Source of the DNA: Fretibacter sp964410285
GTDB taxonomy: Bacteria > Pseudomonadota > Alphaproteobacteria > Caulobacterales > Maricaulaceae
Length of the DNA: 64,000 nt
Reading direction: 5' to 3'
Assembly (NCBI GenBank): GCA_964410285.1
Contig: CAYPFR010000010.1
Span: 8,343 to 72,342 of the forward strand
Made by a program: the position numbers and the translations under genes. This document shows, in pieces, positions 7,263 through 16,846 of this stretch (position 1 is its first letter; every line of letters begins with the position of its first letter). The notes below the pieces were generated by a model, which did not search any database, had not been told where the DNA came from, and saw only the letters and a program-made list of their open reading frames with translations.

Positions 7263-9885
7263 GGAGATCTGCCTCTCTATCTTCACGCTCAAGGCGCTCT
7301 AAGTGCCTTTTTATCTCGCGGGCAGCGGTCTCACCGTCTGTGACGCCCTGCACATGGATTGTGTAAACATTCCCCTCATGCGTATGTGTATGCGTAACCT
7401 GCGCGGGCGGCACAGGAGCATATAGCGCCGGCGTCAAGGCTCGGGGCTTCGGCTGGGACGCAGTATTTAAGGCGGCGTAAACCTTCCCGGGCAAAGGAGG
7501 AGGAGGCGCGTTATCATTAAACGCATTATCATTGACGGCGCGACCAACACGTTTAGTGCTAACAATATTACGAGTATCATTAATGATGATGTTGCGCGTC
7601 GTATCGACAGTCTCGCCTACATGTTTGATCAATTCGCTTTTCTCATGAACCTCTTTTTTAAATATCTCACCTATCTCACGGCGCTCAACAACATCAATCG
7701 CGGTGTTGCGTGTCTCATTATCTGTCTCATTTTGAACATGGGTTTTCAGCGCAGTGACGGTCTCGTTAAACTCACGATGTTCCGCAATATTGAGTGAAGA
7801 ATTCACAGTTTGAGTTGAGATAAACGCCTGTCCCGGACCGGGCGGCGGCGGGGCTTTGGGCGCATTGTCATCATCTGGCGGGCGTTTTGAAGTGTTGTCG
7901 TTAACAGCTGATCCAACCGTAATATTCGCGGCGGTGTTTTTCACGCCCTTAATCTTCTCCCATAAGCCAGTGACTAATTTAAGAGGCCCAAGGATCACTG
8001 TCTTGATGGCGTCCATATGGAATTTAACTATGCGGCCCGCAACACCAAAGACGCCCTTAAAAACGCCCGGAAGGGCATTCCAAGCCGCTCTTAAAAGCGT
8101 CATAGGAGACCATTTTAAAACGGTTTTAAAGATACTGTAAGCCTTCAGCGCGGGCTGTGCCATGCCGCCAAACACGCGGCCAAAGAAGCCCGAAATCGGT
8201 TTCCAAAATTTAATGAGCAAAACCGCGCCCAAGGCAATCGCCGTGACAGCGAGGCCTATAGGATTTAAGAGAAGCGCCGCCCCGATCGCGCGGATCCCGA
8301 CAACAGCCGCAGGGGCCGCGCGAAGAGCAAAGCCCCAAAGTCCTTTTGTGAGCAAGCCTACAAAACCGAGAAGGCGGCGATTTGTTGTAATCATCATGGC
8401 CGCATTCCACGCCCACGTCGCCGTGGTGGCCGCGCCCATGGCAATGGCCGTGCCAACTATCACGGTTGCAAGCGCACCGACAGCAAAGCCAACACCGGGG
8501 ATATTTTCCAGCGCCCAGCCAAGCCCGCCAAGGACGCCATTAAGTGCGGAGCCCAAGACGTTGACCACGGGCGTCAAGTCCCCGCCTATTGTTGTGCCGA
8601 TTTGGAGAATGTTTTGGCCAACTTTGCGGAGCGTGCCGTTGGTGATTTCCAAGAACCGCGTATATTCCTCATTGACGAGATCGCTTTGTGACGCGGCGTT
8701 AACAGCGTCATAACCATCTTTCAACCGGTCCAAACTGTTGATCATGGCAATGACGCCGCCCTTGCCCTCGTCACCAAAAATCTTGCCAATCAGATCAGCC
8801 TTAGCGTCGGTCTCGAGCCCCTCAAGGCTCCCCGCGAGCTCGCGCATGGTGGACATAAAATCTAGGCTGCCGTCCGCGCTCCGGATCATAGAGAAACCAA
8901 GCTCGTCGCCTGCCTTCGTCATGCTGCGCATCATTGCAGCAAAAGCCGTCCCTCCGCGTGAGCCTTGAAAGCCTGCACTATTAAGGAAGCCAATAGCCGC
9001 CGCCGTTTGTTCAAGCCCTATTTTGTAACTAGCGGCAGTCGCAAGGCCATATTCCATGGACGCGCCCAATTGGCCGAAATCTCGGATTTGAAACTTGAAT
9101 TGTGTCTTAGTGAGAATATTCCCTATGCGGGTCATTTTCTCTTCGGCGGTGCCAACCATCTGGCCGCCGAGGTTATTAAACGTGGTGCCAATAATTTCAC
9201 CAACTTGCGAGGCATTGCCCTTGGTGATTTTAGCGACCTTATGGACCATTCGCGCCCCAGCGCGGCTTACCTCTTCTTCTAGCCCCGCCGAATTAAGCGC
9301 ATATTCAATGCTGATAATTTCCGGCTCGTCGGCCAAGCTATTGCGCGCAAACGCTCGGGCTCCAGCGCGCGAGCGTCCAACAGCGGCGTCTTTATCCCCG
9401 TCTTTTGCATTGATGACTGTGCGGAGGTAAATACCCTCCTCTTCGCGATTGCCCGCCCCGACAATACCCGCTGTAAGTGCCGCGCCGCCCGCAGCGCCAA
9501 TAGCGGTGCCAATTTGAGATTTACTTAAGCCTTCGCCTTGGCGGCGCTGTGTGTCCCCAAGGCGGCGGGTCTGGCGCTCAACGTCTCCAATTTCGGATCC
9601 GTATCGTGACGCCGCGCGGCGGGCCTCATTATAGCGGCGCTCAACCTCCTCTATTCCCCTATCCAAACGCGCGGAGCTATGACCGAGGCCGCGCTGTTTT
9701 TTCTTGAGATCGTTTAAAAGGCGGCCATATTTGCGCGCCTCTCGTGCTTGGCCAAACTGCGAATTGACCTTCCGAATAGCACTGCCGACCCGGCTTTGAT
9801 CTTTGACGGCGGTGTCGGTTGAGCGCTTTACGGAGCTTGAGATTTTGCCAGAGATTAGAAGCCCGACTTTGATCAATTTTGACAT
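7255..9885 (-). CDS. T: Tail tape-measure protein
   Basis: 876-residue tape-measure protein that sets tail length. Charged coiled-coil N-terminus, then the family core with GFLNSAGFQGSRGGTAFAAM, several hydrophobic glycine-rich helices in the middle (about residues 440-560), and a proline/asparagine-rich C-terminus with repeated VNDN, NETV and NETDNETRN motifs. The start at 9885 is fixed by AAAGGAG 8 bases upstream. It directly follows the E/E' frameshift pair, as in P2 and lambda. Confidence 0.93.
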   Translation of the reverse strand: MSKLIKVGLLISGKISSSVKRSTDTAVKDQSRVGSAIRKVNSQFGQAREARKYGRLLNDLKKKQRGLGHSSARLDRGIEEVERRYNEARRAASRYGSEIGDVERQTRRLGDTQRRQGEGLSKSQIGTAIGAAGGAALTAGIVGAGNREEEGIYLRTVINAKDGDKDAAVGRSRAGARAFARNSLADEPEIISIEYALNSAGLEEEVSRAGARMVHKVAKITKGNASQVGEIIGTTFNNLGGQMVGTAEEKMTRIGNILTKTQFKFQIRDFGQLGASMEYGLATAASYKIGLEQTAAAIGFLNSAGFQGSRGGTAFAAMMRSMTKAGDELGFSMIRSADGSLDFMSTMRELAGSLEGLETDAKADLIGKIFGDEGKGGVIAMINSLDRLKDGYDAVNAASQSDLVNEEYTRFLEITNGTLRKVGQNILQIGTTIGGDLTPVVNVLGSALNGVLGGLGWALENIPGVGFAVGALATVIVGTAIAMGAATTATWAWNAAMMITTNRRLLGFVGLLTKGLWGFALRAAPAAVVGIRAIGAALLLNPIGLAVTAIALGAVLLIKFWKPISGFFGRVFGGMAQPALKAYSIFKTVLKWSPMTLLRAAWNALPGVFKGVFGVAGRIVKFHMDAIKTVILGPLKLVTGLWEKIKGVKNTAANITVGSAVNDNTSKRPPDDDNAPKAPPPPGPGQAFISTQTVNSSLNIAEHREFNETVTALKTHVQNETDNETRNTAIDVVERREIGEIFKKEVHEKSELIKHVGETVDTTRNIIINDTRNIVSTKRVGRAVNDNAFNDNAPPPPLPGKVYAALNTASQPKPRALTPALYAPVPPAQVTHTHTHEGNVYTIHVQGVTDGETAAREIKRHLERLEREDREADLHD

Positions 9886-9911
9886 TTGTGGGCTCCTTTC
9901 TGGTTTAATGT

Positions 9912-10324
9912 TCAGCCCTGCCTTTCGGGCGGATAAAGGCGGCGAAACGCCGCCCATTCTTCGTTAAATTCATCTAGTGATAGACCACGCCAATAAGGAA
10001 TTGGGGTGTGAAGCTCGCGCGCCAAAATCTGGCAAGCATCCCGAAGCTCAAGCGCTTCGGCTAGTTCTTTCCCTCGGTCATGTCCTCATACGCCTTTTGG
10101 ATTTTGACATAATCGGCCATATCCAAGTTGGTGATCGTATCAAATGACACGCCGCACAATGTCGCAAACAAGGTGCACTCTTGCGTCTCCGGATCCTTGC
10201 CAGATTTTGAAGCCGCAATTTGATCCTTCACCTTTGGGCGGCGCATAATGAGCTCCGTGACGGGCGGGGTGACCGTCTCGTCAACAAAACCAATCTTAAT
10301 CGTTACGGTAGATTTAGCGGCCAT
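9912..10324 (-). CDS. Tail assembly chaperone gpE-E', -1 ribosomal frameshift product
   Basis: Near the end of gpE the minus strand reads G GGA AAG (GGGAAAG, 10067-10073), a classical X XXY YYZ slippery heptamer in the right phase. After a -1 slip the frame stays open for about 53 more residues (KELAEALELRDACQ ... RRLYPPERQG) to a TGA at 9912-9914, just before the tape-measure gene. The extension has the look of the P2 gpE' domain (YWRGLSLDEFNEEW). P2-like and lambda-like phages make such fusions to bind the tape measure. The extension has no start of its own, so ordinary ORF calling misses it. Confidence 0.83.
10061..10324 (-). CDS. E: Tail assembly chaperone gpE (Mu gp41/TAC type)
   Basis: 87-residue tail assembly protein of the Mu gp41/P2 E group (VTELIMRRPKVKDQIAASKS). 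The start ATG lies 3 bases after the tail-tube stop. It stops at TAG 10061-10063, six bases after the slippery heptamer that yields the longer E-E' form. Confidence 0.85.
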   Translation of the reverse strand: MAAKSTVTIKIGFVDETVTPPVTELIMRRPKVKDQIAASKSGKDPETQECTLFATLCGVSFDTITNLDMADYVKIQKAYEDMTEGKN

Positions 10325-10327
10325 GTT

Positions 10328-10828
10328 CTAGCCTCCCAACGCCGCACGGCTTTCCGCAAAGCGGTCCGTGCCATTGATCTTGCAAACCTTGTTAATGACA
10401 TCTATCTCCGCCACTTCTTGGCCGCCAATAGTGGCTTTAAAGTAGGTTAGCGTGCCCATAACTTTGGTCGTGCCTTTGTCCTTGCGCTTGAGGTTGCCAA
10501 TCTCGGACTTCTTGATGAGACCGCGCATTTGGAAAATCGCCGCTTGCGTCTCGGTTCCGTCAGTCAAGTCTCCGCGAAGCGTAAGGCCCACATCGGGATT
10601 GCCCAGCTGGGCCATGAATTCGGCAGAGAGGCCTTCAATGGTGAGTTCTGTTTCCAGCTTCGCAACGAGGCCCATCCACACATCAACCGTGCCGCCCATG
10701 CCCCCATTCGAAACCTCTTCCGTGACAAACTCAATGTCCGGTATTTTACCCTCATTGATGGCACCGGCATAATTTGTGCCGTCAATAAAGCCTGTGAAGT
10801 CGCGGACGATTTTTGGTAACTTAACCAT
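10328..10828 (-). CDS. FII: Major tail tube protein FII
   Basis: 166-residue homologue of P2 FII, which polymerises into the inner tube of the contractile tail. Starts MVKLPKIVRDFTGFIDGTNY, with family blocks EVSNGGMGGTVDVWMG and LTLRGDLTDG. It follows the sheath gene by 24 bases and precedes E. Confidence 0.92.
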   Translation of the reverse strand: MVKLPKIVRDFTGFIDGTNYAGAINEGKIPDIEFVTEEVSNGGMGGTVDVWMGLVAKLETELTIEGLSAEFMAQLGNPDVGLTLRGDLTDGTETQAAIFQMRGLIKKSEIGNLKRKDKGTTKVMGTLTYFKATIGGQEVAEIDVINKVCKINGTDRFAESRAALGG

Positions 10829-10852
10829 GATATTCTCCTATCATTTCGTGAT

Positions 10853-12046
10853 TTATGAAGTGCCGAGAGCCGTAGAGATCTCGTCCACAAGTGAGGTGTA
10901 ATACTCGCCGTTTGTGTAGGCGGTGAGCGTGAGGCGCTCCAATGGAGCTGGAGCCTCGCGGTCATAGTTGAGATAAACACGGCCACCCTTAAGCGTCTCT
11001 TTGGTGTTTAAATCAGGATCAAACCAAACGCTGCCGCCCAGGAGAGCGCCGCGCGCTCTTAGGCGACGAATATAGGCGTCAATACTCTCGCCCACATCGA
11101 GCACGAGCTGTGACGAAATTGGCTTGTCACTCGCCCAATCCAAGGCCCGCTCAATTGAGGCGTCAATCGCGTCATAGGTCCGCACAACGGATAGGAAGGC
11201 TAAGAGAGGCTCTTGACCCGTCCCGCGATTACCCCAAAGGCGGAAGCCGTTATTGTGGATAATGGTCGAGACATTGGCCTCATTAAGGAGGTTGGTTTGC
11301 GCGTCAGCATTTGAGCGCTCATGAACGATAGGCCGCGCAAGCCCTGTAATGCCATCCATCTCCTTATTGCTTGGACTATGCCAAAACCCATCGGTGTTGT
11401 CTGTGCGGACGATCATGCCTGCCGCGCGCGCCGAGGCAGGCTCAATCACACTGGAGCCCGTGACCGTATCAAAGACAGTCACCCAAGGATCGACCAGATA
11501 GATCCGCTCGGAGCCCGCATCTGCCGCTGCTTGGATCGCCTCCGCATCTGTCGTATTGGGGCCATCGGCCACCACGACCGCGCGCAAAGACTTTGCAACG
11601 CCTTTAAGTTCGGCAACAACCGGGTTAGTATTCCCGCCGAGACGTTGGTGCGTCCAACCCGTCGCCGTCAAAATACGTGGGGTGATCTTGATCATGCTCT
11701 CGGCAGCTTTGAAAGCGTGGACGCCTGTAAGGGCCGCGCTGTCGCCAACAATGTTGGCTATTGTCCCCGCCTCGTCAGCCCCTTCCTCGACACGAACCAC
11801 AACAACGACGCCGCCGCCATTGTCATAAAACCCAGCCGCCGCCATAGGCAGAGATCCTGTTGAGCCCAAGCCCGCAGTGCCGCGAGAGTTAAGAACGCGG
11901 ACAGGCGTGTTGAGCGGGAATAAATCAGCGTCCGCATCTGGCGCGGTGCCAATAATGCCCGCCACGCTAAAGCGTGCAGTTTTAATTGGGCGAGCGCCTT
12001 CAAGGACAGTAACAACTTCAACGCCGTGGATAAAAGCTTCAGACAT
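10853..12046 (-). CDS. FI: Tail sheath protein FI
   Basis: 397-residue contractile sheath protein of the P2 FI family. Typical blocks: the N-terminal FIHGVEV, SVAGIIGTAPDADA, LLAFLSVVRTYDAIDASIER, and the C-terminal LTAYTNGEYY. Its presence shows a myovirus-type contractile tail. It overlaps the DUF1353 gene by 8 bases. Confidence 0.93.
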   Translation of the reverse strand: MSEAFIHGVEVVTVLEGARPIKTARFSVAGIIGTAPDADADLFPLNTPVRVLNSRGTAGLGSTGSLPMAAAGFYDNGGGVVVVVRVEEGADEAGTIANIVGDSAALTGVHAFKAAESMIKITPRILTATGWTHQRLGGNTNPVVAELKGVAKSLRAVVVADGPNTTDAEAIQAAADAGSERIYLVDPWVTVFDTVTGSSVIEPASARAAGMIVRTDNTDGFWHSPSNKEMDGITGLARPIVHERSNADAQTNLLNEANVSTIIHNNGFRLWGNRGTGQEPLLAFLSVVRTYDAIDASIERALDWASDKPISSQLVLDVGESIDAYIRRLRARGALLGGSVWFDPDLNTKETLKGGRVYLNYDREAPAPLERLTLTAYTNGEYYTSLVDEISTALGTS

Positions 12047-12572
12047 ATTTGTCTCCTTTTAATGATTGTGCGCCAAAGGCTTTCACCTGTGCGCTTTGGA
12101 ATGCCTTGAAGCCGCCAATGCGGACCCCAAGAAAATGAATGTGCCGGGTGAAGAGATCCACGCCTAAGACCCCGGAAGCCTCGAGCATGATTAGATCAGC
12201 CGCAAATCGCGGCTTCGCTTTGTCGTAAAGTTTGCCCATATTGATACCGCACACCTTCAATGGCGCGCGCTCTTCAACAAAGATGAGCTCCGCAATTATG
12301 GCGGAGAGCATGGGATCAGAATAAAGCTTGTCGTGAATGACAACCGCTTTGCTGTGCCGCCCTGTTGGGTTTAAGCCAAACCAATCGTCAGCAAGTCGCG
12401 GGACGCTCGCAAAGTCAGTCTCAAAACCCGCCTCAACCTCAACACTCACGCCCGATCCGAGCGTACCAATATCATAAACAAAGGGCGCAGTTATGCGGTA
12501 GACTTGGCGTCCACCGCGTGACTTCCCAATGACTGGCTCGTATCTTAGTGGTGTGACGAAGGAGGACGGCAT
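12039..12572 (-). CDS. DUF1353 phage protein
   Basis: 177 residues with the DUF1353 pattern FETDFASVPRLADDWFG ... HSKAVVIHDKLYS. DUF1353 proteins occur near tail and lysis genes of many phages; function unknown. It lies between the fibre-associated genes and the sheath gene, 3 bases downstream of the previous stop. Confidence 0.75.
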   Translation of the reverse strand: MPSSFVTPLRYEPVIGKSRGGRQVYRITAPFVYDIGTLGSGVSVEVEAGFETDFASVPRLADDWFGLNPTGRHSKAVVIHDKLYSDPMLSAIIAELIFVEERAPLKVCGINMGKLYDKAKPRFAADLIMLEASGVLGVDLFTRHIHFLGVRIGGFKAFQSAQVKAFGAQSLKGDKYV

Positions 12573-12575
12573 AAA

Positions 12576-13097
12576 TTATTCCGCCCCAAGAACCGCTTGC
12601 AAAGCGGCGGCGACATGGGCTTCAGACGCTGCTATCGCCGCCGTGAGCTCGTCTTCACTGCCGCTAGCTTCAATCGCTTTTTCCGCCTCGCGGCGAACGC
12701 CTGCCGCAATGGAGATGAGAGTGTCCGATTGGACAACTTTACCCATGATTTTCTCGGCCATGGTTTGCGCCGCATTTTTGCCGAGGGCCTTGCGCTCTGC
12801 TTCCGTCAAGAGACGGGCCAAATTAACGGCCGCGGCGGCATCTTGGTTAGAGATATATGCCTCGGCCCAAGCCTGTTGGGACTTCCAAGTATCGCGCTCC
12901 TCAATCGTCGGGTCGCCAAGCAGCTTTAGTAAGAGTTCGCCATGACGGCGTTTGATGCTGTCTAGTGCAGCGTTCTTGAGCCCTTCAAGCCAGAGAGCCG
13001 CGCCATCCTCCATGACTAAAACAGCGCTTTTAGAAAAGGGCATACCGCCGATCTTAACGGCCTCTTCAGCTTCATTGATTTCAAATTGATCCTGCAT
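12576..13097 (-). CDS. Probable fibre-associated phage protein, 173 aa
   Basis: Alanine-rich, mostly helical acidic protein without a recognised domain. A segment ALDSIKRRHGELLLKLLGD followed by WKSQQAWAEAY faintly resembles tail-fibre assembly chaperones. It follows the putative fibre gene by 9 bases and precedes DUF1353, the position fibre chaperones often take. The role is inferred from place only. Confidence 0.5.
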   Translation of the reverse strand: MQDQFEINEAEEAVKIGGMPFSKSAVLVMEDGAALWLEGLKNAALDSIKRRHGELLLKLLGDPTIEERDTWKSQQAWAEAYISNQDAAAAVNLARLLTEAERKALGKNAAQTMAEKIMGKVVQSDTLISIAAGVRREAEKAIEASGSEDELTAAIAASEAHVAAALQAVLGAE

Positions 13098-13106
13098 AAT
13101 GATCTC

Positions 13107-13805
13107 CTATGCGCTGGTAAAGTTTGCAGTTGTTAAGGGGTAATTATTGGGATCTGAATTGGCACCAATTCCCGCGACGACACCGCCCTTTGCCGCAGGG
13201 TCGATTGTTACATTCACAAAGTTAAGTGCCCGAAATCCAGCGGCAGACAAGAGGCAGCCCAGCCCGTCGCGGGTAATGGTGCAGCTTGTAAGATTGATAA
13301 AAGCTGGGGAGCCATTGAGAACAGAGATCAATGGCTGCGAGTTGGTGGTACCGCCGCCAACCTCAATATCGACAGCTAGAAACCAAACGTGGGTATGCCC
13401 GGTAAAGCGGAGAGAGTTATTGTTAGTCCGGGAGATAGTCACTCGCGCGGACGCATTTGCCGCAGCGTCCCACCCTTGAATTTGAATATATGGCGGCGCA
13501 CTCCACGCGGACACATATTCATTTAGCACGAAGTCGCCAATGATACGGACCACAAGCGAGTAACCCGCTGGCTGGCTAGAAAAAGCTTTTCCCATCGTCT
13601 GAAAAGCAGAGGCTGCAGAAAGGCCGTCATTTTCATCATCGCCGTTCTGTTGGTCTACATACACCACACGCGAGCCAGTGATTTTGGGAAGCAAATTTGC
13701 TGCCGCCTGTGCTTGCGCCGTCGCATTTTCAGCGCCTTCAACAAGGCCTTGAAAATCGCCGCGAAGGGCATTGAAGGCATTTAAAACTTCGGTTCCTGTT
13801 GTCAT
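13107..13805 (-). CDS. Putative beta-helix tail fibre/tailspike-like protein
   Basis: 232 residues. After a short helical N-terminus (to about 40) the segment VVYVDQQNGDDENDGLSAAS is the usual start of a parallel beta-helix, followed by repetitive beta-rich sequence with many Asn, Thr, Ser and Gly. It lies directly after the main fibre gene. Likely part of the adhesion apparatus; an enzymatic activity cannot be claimed. Confidence 0.6.
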   Translation of the reverse strand: MTTGTEVLNAFNALRGDFQGLVEGAENATAQAQAAANLLPKITGSRVVYVDQQNGDDENDGLSAASAFQTMGKAFSSQPAGYSLVVRIIGDFVLNEYVSAWSAPPYIQIQGWDAAANASARVTISRTNNNSLRFTGHTHVWFLAVDIEVGGGTTNSQPLISVLNGSPAFINLTSCTITRDGLGCLLSAAGFRALNFVNVTIDPAAKGGVVAGIGANSDPNNYPLTTANFTSA

Positions 13806-13816
13806 GGGATTATCCT

Positions 13817-15019
13817 TTAATTTGCGTTACGAAGTGTGATTGACGGGCCGTAGTTCCTAAAACTCAAGTGCCCTGTGGTCATGTCTGCGCCAAAGCCAAC
13901 AATTCCTGCGAGAATGCGTAAACCGCTATTATTTTGCGAATTAGCGGCGGCAAGCTGCGGGCCGTAATCGGGCGTTAGTCCGACATTGGGAAGCAAGGCG
14001 TTATATTGATCCGCAATTGACGCTGAACCATGACTAGACGTCCTCACGACAGCACCTTGATGATAGAAACCGACAAAATAGAGTTCGTTGCGCTCGAGCG
14101 TTATTGTATCAAAATCAATCACCAATTTTGCATCGGCATTGCCATCAATATGATTATCTTGGCCTCCGCCAATAAACCTGCCATTGCGATCATAAATCGC
14201 CGCATAGACATCACCCATCTCAATACCATCGCGCCAGTAGCGGAGACCATTTGCTTCAAATCTAGCGAGAGGAACGAATGGATAAAGGGTAACTACTCCA
14301 GCAGTTTGATTGTCGTTATAGTCGACGTTGACCCGCGCCGCAGCCGAGAAATAAACGGGGTGAAAGGCATTTTTTAGGTACTCAAATTTTTCGCCAACAA
14401 TTTCTGTATGCATCGCATTATCTCCGCTTGTTAAATAACCTGAAGGCATCTGCCCGGAATTTTCCAACGCTTCTAAAAGGGCTTTGTTTTCGCCGCGCGC
14501 TTGGAAGCGATCGCGCAAATTGTTTATGCCTTCTACAGTCTGCGCATAGAAAAGAGGCTCCATGGCATTTGTTACAAAATCGCGAGTTGCCATGACGGTG
14601 GTTGGATCGAGAGAAATCAGCACATTAGCAGCATTGCTCATGATTATATTTGTCTCAAAGAGCTGGTCATTAACCTGCCCCTCAACGGGCTCGGGTTGAT
14701 AACTTTCGGCGAGATTTCCAATAGCGACCAAGTCACCGGCACTGTCAAAGTAACCAATCTCGCGAATATAAAACCCACCCACATTGCTTGGCAAAAGCGA
14801 GGTTATGACCGCCACATTTGGATCAGAGCTATGAGGTTCAATTGAATTGATCGGGCCGCGCCATACCTCATTGCGAAGCTCCGTGCTGGCGCGCAATGGT
14901 TCGCCCTTGCCGTCGCCAAATGCCACATGTGTTATTTGCAGTTTAACACCAGTGATCTCGGCATTTGCACGCTTTGCTTCGCCAATGAGAGTTGAATGTG
15001 TTCCGTAAGTTGCAGGCAT
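13817..15019 (-). CDS. H: Tail fibre protein gpH-like (collar-type N-terminus)
   Basis: 400 residues. The first 150 match the phage tail-collar fibre N-terminal domain (DUF3751 type): THVAFGDGKGEPL, GFYIREIGYFDSAGDLVAIG, ANVLISLDPTTVMATRDFV. That part attaches to the baseplate; the rest is variable and beta-rich and probably binds the host. It overlaps gene I by one base (TAATG). No invertase gene or inverted fibre segment was found nearby. Confidence 0.87.
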   Translation of the reverse strand: MPATYGTHSTLIGEAKRANAEITGVKLQITHVAFGDGKGEPLRASTELRNEVWRGPINSIEPHSSDPNVAVITSLLPSNVGGFYIREIGYFDSAGDLVAIGNLAESYQPEPVEGQVNDQLFETNIIMSNAANVLISLDPTTVMATRDFVTNAMEPLFYAQTVEGINNLRDRFQARGENKALLEALENSGQMPSGYLTSGDNAMHTEIVGEKFEYLKNAFHPVYFSAAARVNVDYNDNQTAGVVTLYPFVPLARFEANGLRYWRDGIEMGDVYAAIYDRNGRFIGGGQDNHIDGNADAKLVIDFDTITLERNELYFVGFYHQGAVVRTSSHGSASIADQYNALLPNVGLTPDYGPQLAAANSQNNSGLRILAGIVGFGADMTTGHLSFRNYGPSITLRNAN

Positions 15020-15627
15020 TAAATGGCTCCCAATGTGATTTTTTTACGAACAGCCGTTACGCCGCCAGTGAAAGCTGAAATGATTTGATCCGGGAGTTGC
15101 GCGACATATGGAGCCACCCGCGTCAGGCGGCCCGTCTGCGTTGTCATTCCAAGGAAGGCCGATTGATTTGAGGCCAAATAAACCCGCAGGCGCTCCAGAT
15201 ACGATCGGGCGTTTTTTGAATTCGCAATAGCCTTATGAATGTCGCTAATATCTTTTGCAGTCATGGCGCGGCCATGCGCGCGGACATCGGCCCTAAACGA
15301 GTACCGCTCTCCCCCATGCTCAAACCATTCCGAGATTGTAACGCCAAGATCAAGCGCGCCTAACGCGGCTTTAACAGCGCCTGCAGTGCCCTTGTGCCGG
15401 TGCACAAAAACCGAGCTCGCAATCACCGCGCGCTTACGGCTCTCTGGCCAAGCGCTATCCCAATGATCAACAGACAAGGCCCATGCCAGAAATGGCAAGA
15501 GCTCACGCGGGCAATCCTTTGCGCTCCAAAGTGTGTCAATTGACGTTGGCGTTTCCAGCGTTTCACGGACCGTTGTTTCAATGGCGCGCTCTAAAACGGT
15601 TGAGTTATGAGGGAGAAGTGTGTCCAT
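15019..15627 (-). CDS. I: Tail/baseplate protein gpI
   Basis: 202-residue P2 gpI homologue: LPHNSTVLERAIETT, then PRELLPFLAWALSVDHWDSA, and IASSVFVHRHKGTAGAVKAAL, all hallmarks of the family. It sits in the canonical W-J-I-H order with a one-base overlap at each side. Confidence 0.93.
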   Translation of the reverse strand: MDTLLPHNSTVLERAIETTVRETLETPTSIDTLWSAKDCPRELLPFLAWALSVDHWDSAWPESRKRAVIASSVFVHRHKGTAGAVKAALGALDLGVTISEWFEHGGERYSFRADVRAHGRAMTAKDISDIHKAIANSKNARSYLERLRVYLASNQSAFLGMTTQTGRLTRVAPYVAQLPDQIISAFTGGVTAVRKKITLGAI

Positions 15628-16514
15628 TACCCGCCACCCCCTTCATTTTCCAAAGTGATATTGACAGACTTGCAAACGAGAACCTCTCTTGGATCAGCCT
15701 GAATATCCTCAAACGGCTCCTCGAGAGTGAAGTTAAGCACCCCACCAATAAACACCGCTGCCGTAATGCCTGCGCGCGTAATATAGCCGCCAAGCTCAAG
15801 ATTATCCGCCGCGTAAGCATTGGCCGCAGCTTCGGCAGCGAAGCGCACAGTCTCCGCATCTGGCCCCGGTCCAAGCCTAATAGCCCCCGTAATGCTATAC
15901 TCACGCACGGCGGGCGCCTTTACCGTGACGTGATCAGTCAAAGGCCTCACCCCATCATTTAAGGACGCCTCAACTTTAGTGCGCACAGCATCCGGCAATT
16001 CGCCAGTTGTAGACCCAAGGACATAGACATGAACGTCACCACGCGCCGGATCCTCGTCGCCGACTCGCTCTGGCGTGAATGTATCAACAAACACGTCCAA
16101 GACAGCGGGGTCCGCCTCACTTGCAAAAAACTTATAGCCGCCGATCGGCCCCGCTGTAGAGAAGCCTTCCGGCGCAAGATGCACGCGGGCGCGAAAGCTG
16201 TCGTCCGTCTCGCCTTCCTCTCGTTCAAGTGGAATGAGCGCGGCGAGATGATCAAGATCAGACCCTTGCGCAAAAGCGATCATGACGGCCTGCGCGGAGT
16301 GATTAACACGAGAATTAAAGAGCACCTTTTCATAGGCGACAATCTCTAAAAGCTTGCGGACAGGGTCACTCTCTAGCTGTATATTCTCTGCAAGATCCGG
16401 GACTAACACACTATAGCGCGCAACCATGTCAGCCAATACCGTCTCAAAATTTACGGACGTCAAGACGCTAGGAGCGGGGAGCTTAGAGAGATCAATGGCA
16501 GAAAATGAGGTCAA
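15627..16514 (-). CDS. J: Baseplate protein gpJ
   Basis: 295-residue P2 gpJ homologue that forms the baseplate wedge. Family blocks: FSAIDLSKLPAPSV at the N-terminus, VNHSAQAVMIAFAQGSDLDH in the middle. Overlaps W upstream by 4 bases and I downstream by 1 base. Confidence 0.93.
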   Translation of the reverse strand: MTSFSAIDLSKLPAPSVLTSVNFETVLADMVARYSVLVPDLAENIQLESDPVRKLLEIVAYEKVLFNSRVNHSAQAVMIAFAQGSDLDHLAALIPLEREEGETDDSFRARVHLAPEGFSTAGPIGGYKFFASEADPAVLDVFVDTFTPERVGDEDPARGDVHVYVLGSTTGELPDAVRTKVEASLNDGVRPLTDHVTVKAPAVREYSITGAIRLGPGPDAETVRFAAEAAANAYAADNLELGGYITRAGITAAVFIGGVLNFTLEEPFEDIQADPREVLVCKSVNITLENEGGGG

Positions 16515-16843
16515 AGGATCACCTCCTCGAGCTCAATGCCGTTGCCAAGCGTATCGCGGCCAACAATGCCCAGCACCATTTCTCCGGCGGCTGCCGCAAC
16601 CACAAAGACACGCTCAACAATGAAGCGAGGTTCCCATTTGCGAAGCGCCTCAATAGCGGCGGCAAAAATATCAACCTTAAGCGCTGACGTCATTGGCTTA
16701 TCAATGAGCTCATATAGACGTGAGCCATAGTCGCGGCGCATGACGCGCGAGCCAATAGGCGTCGTGAGTATATCCTCAATACTCTGGCGAAGGTGATCTC
16801 TATCACCTAAACGCTGGCCGATATGTCGAGACAAGCCGGGCAA
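16511..16843 (-). CDS. W: Baseplate protein gpW (T4 gp25-like)
   Basis: 110-residue T4 gp25/P2 W family protein (SIEDILTTPIGSRVMRRDYG) of the baseplate wedge. It starts 3 bases after the small gene at 16847-17044 and overlaps J by 4 bases. Confidence 0.9.
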   Translation of the reverse strand: MPGLSRHIGQRLGDRDHLRQSIEDILTTPIGSRVMRRDYGSRLYELIDKPMTSALKVDIFAAAIEALRKWEPRFIVERVFVVAAAAGEMVLGIVGRDTLGNGIELEEVIL

Positions 16844-16846
16844 TGT

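Noticed and set aside
8162..8713. Long plus-strand ORFs opposite the tape-measure gene
   Set aside because: They are antisense shadows of a GC-rich gene with low-complexity Pro/Ala/Arg translation and no ribosome-binding sites.
12039..15627. Tail-fibre inversion system (Gin type)
   Set aside because: No invertase gene and no inverted fibre segments were found around the fibre genes.
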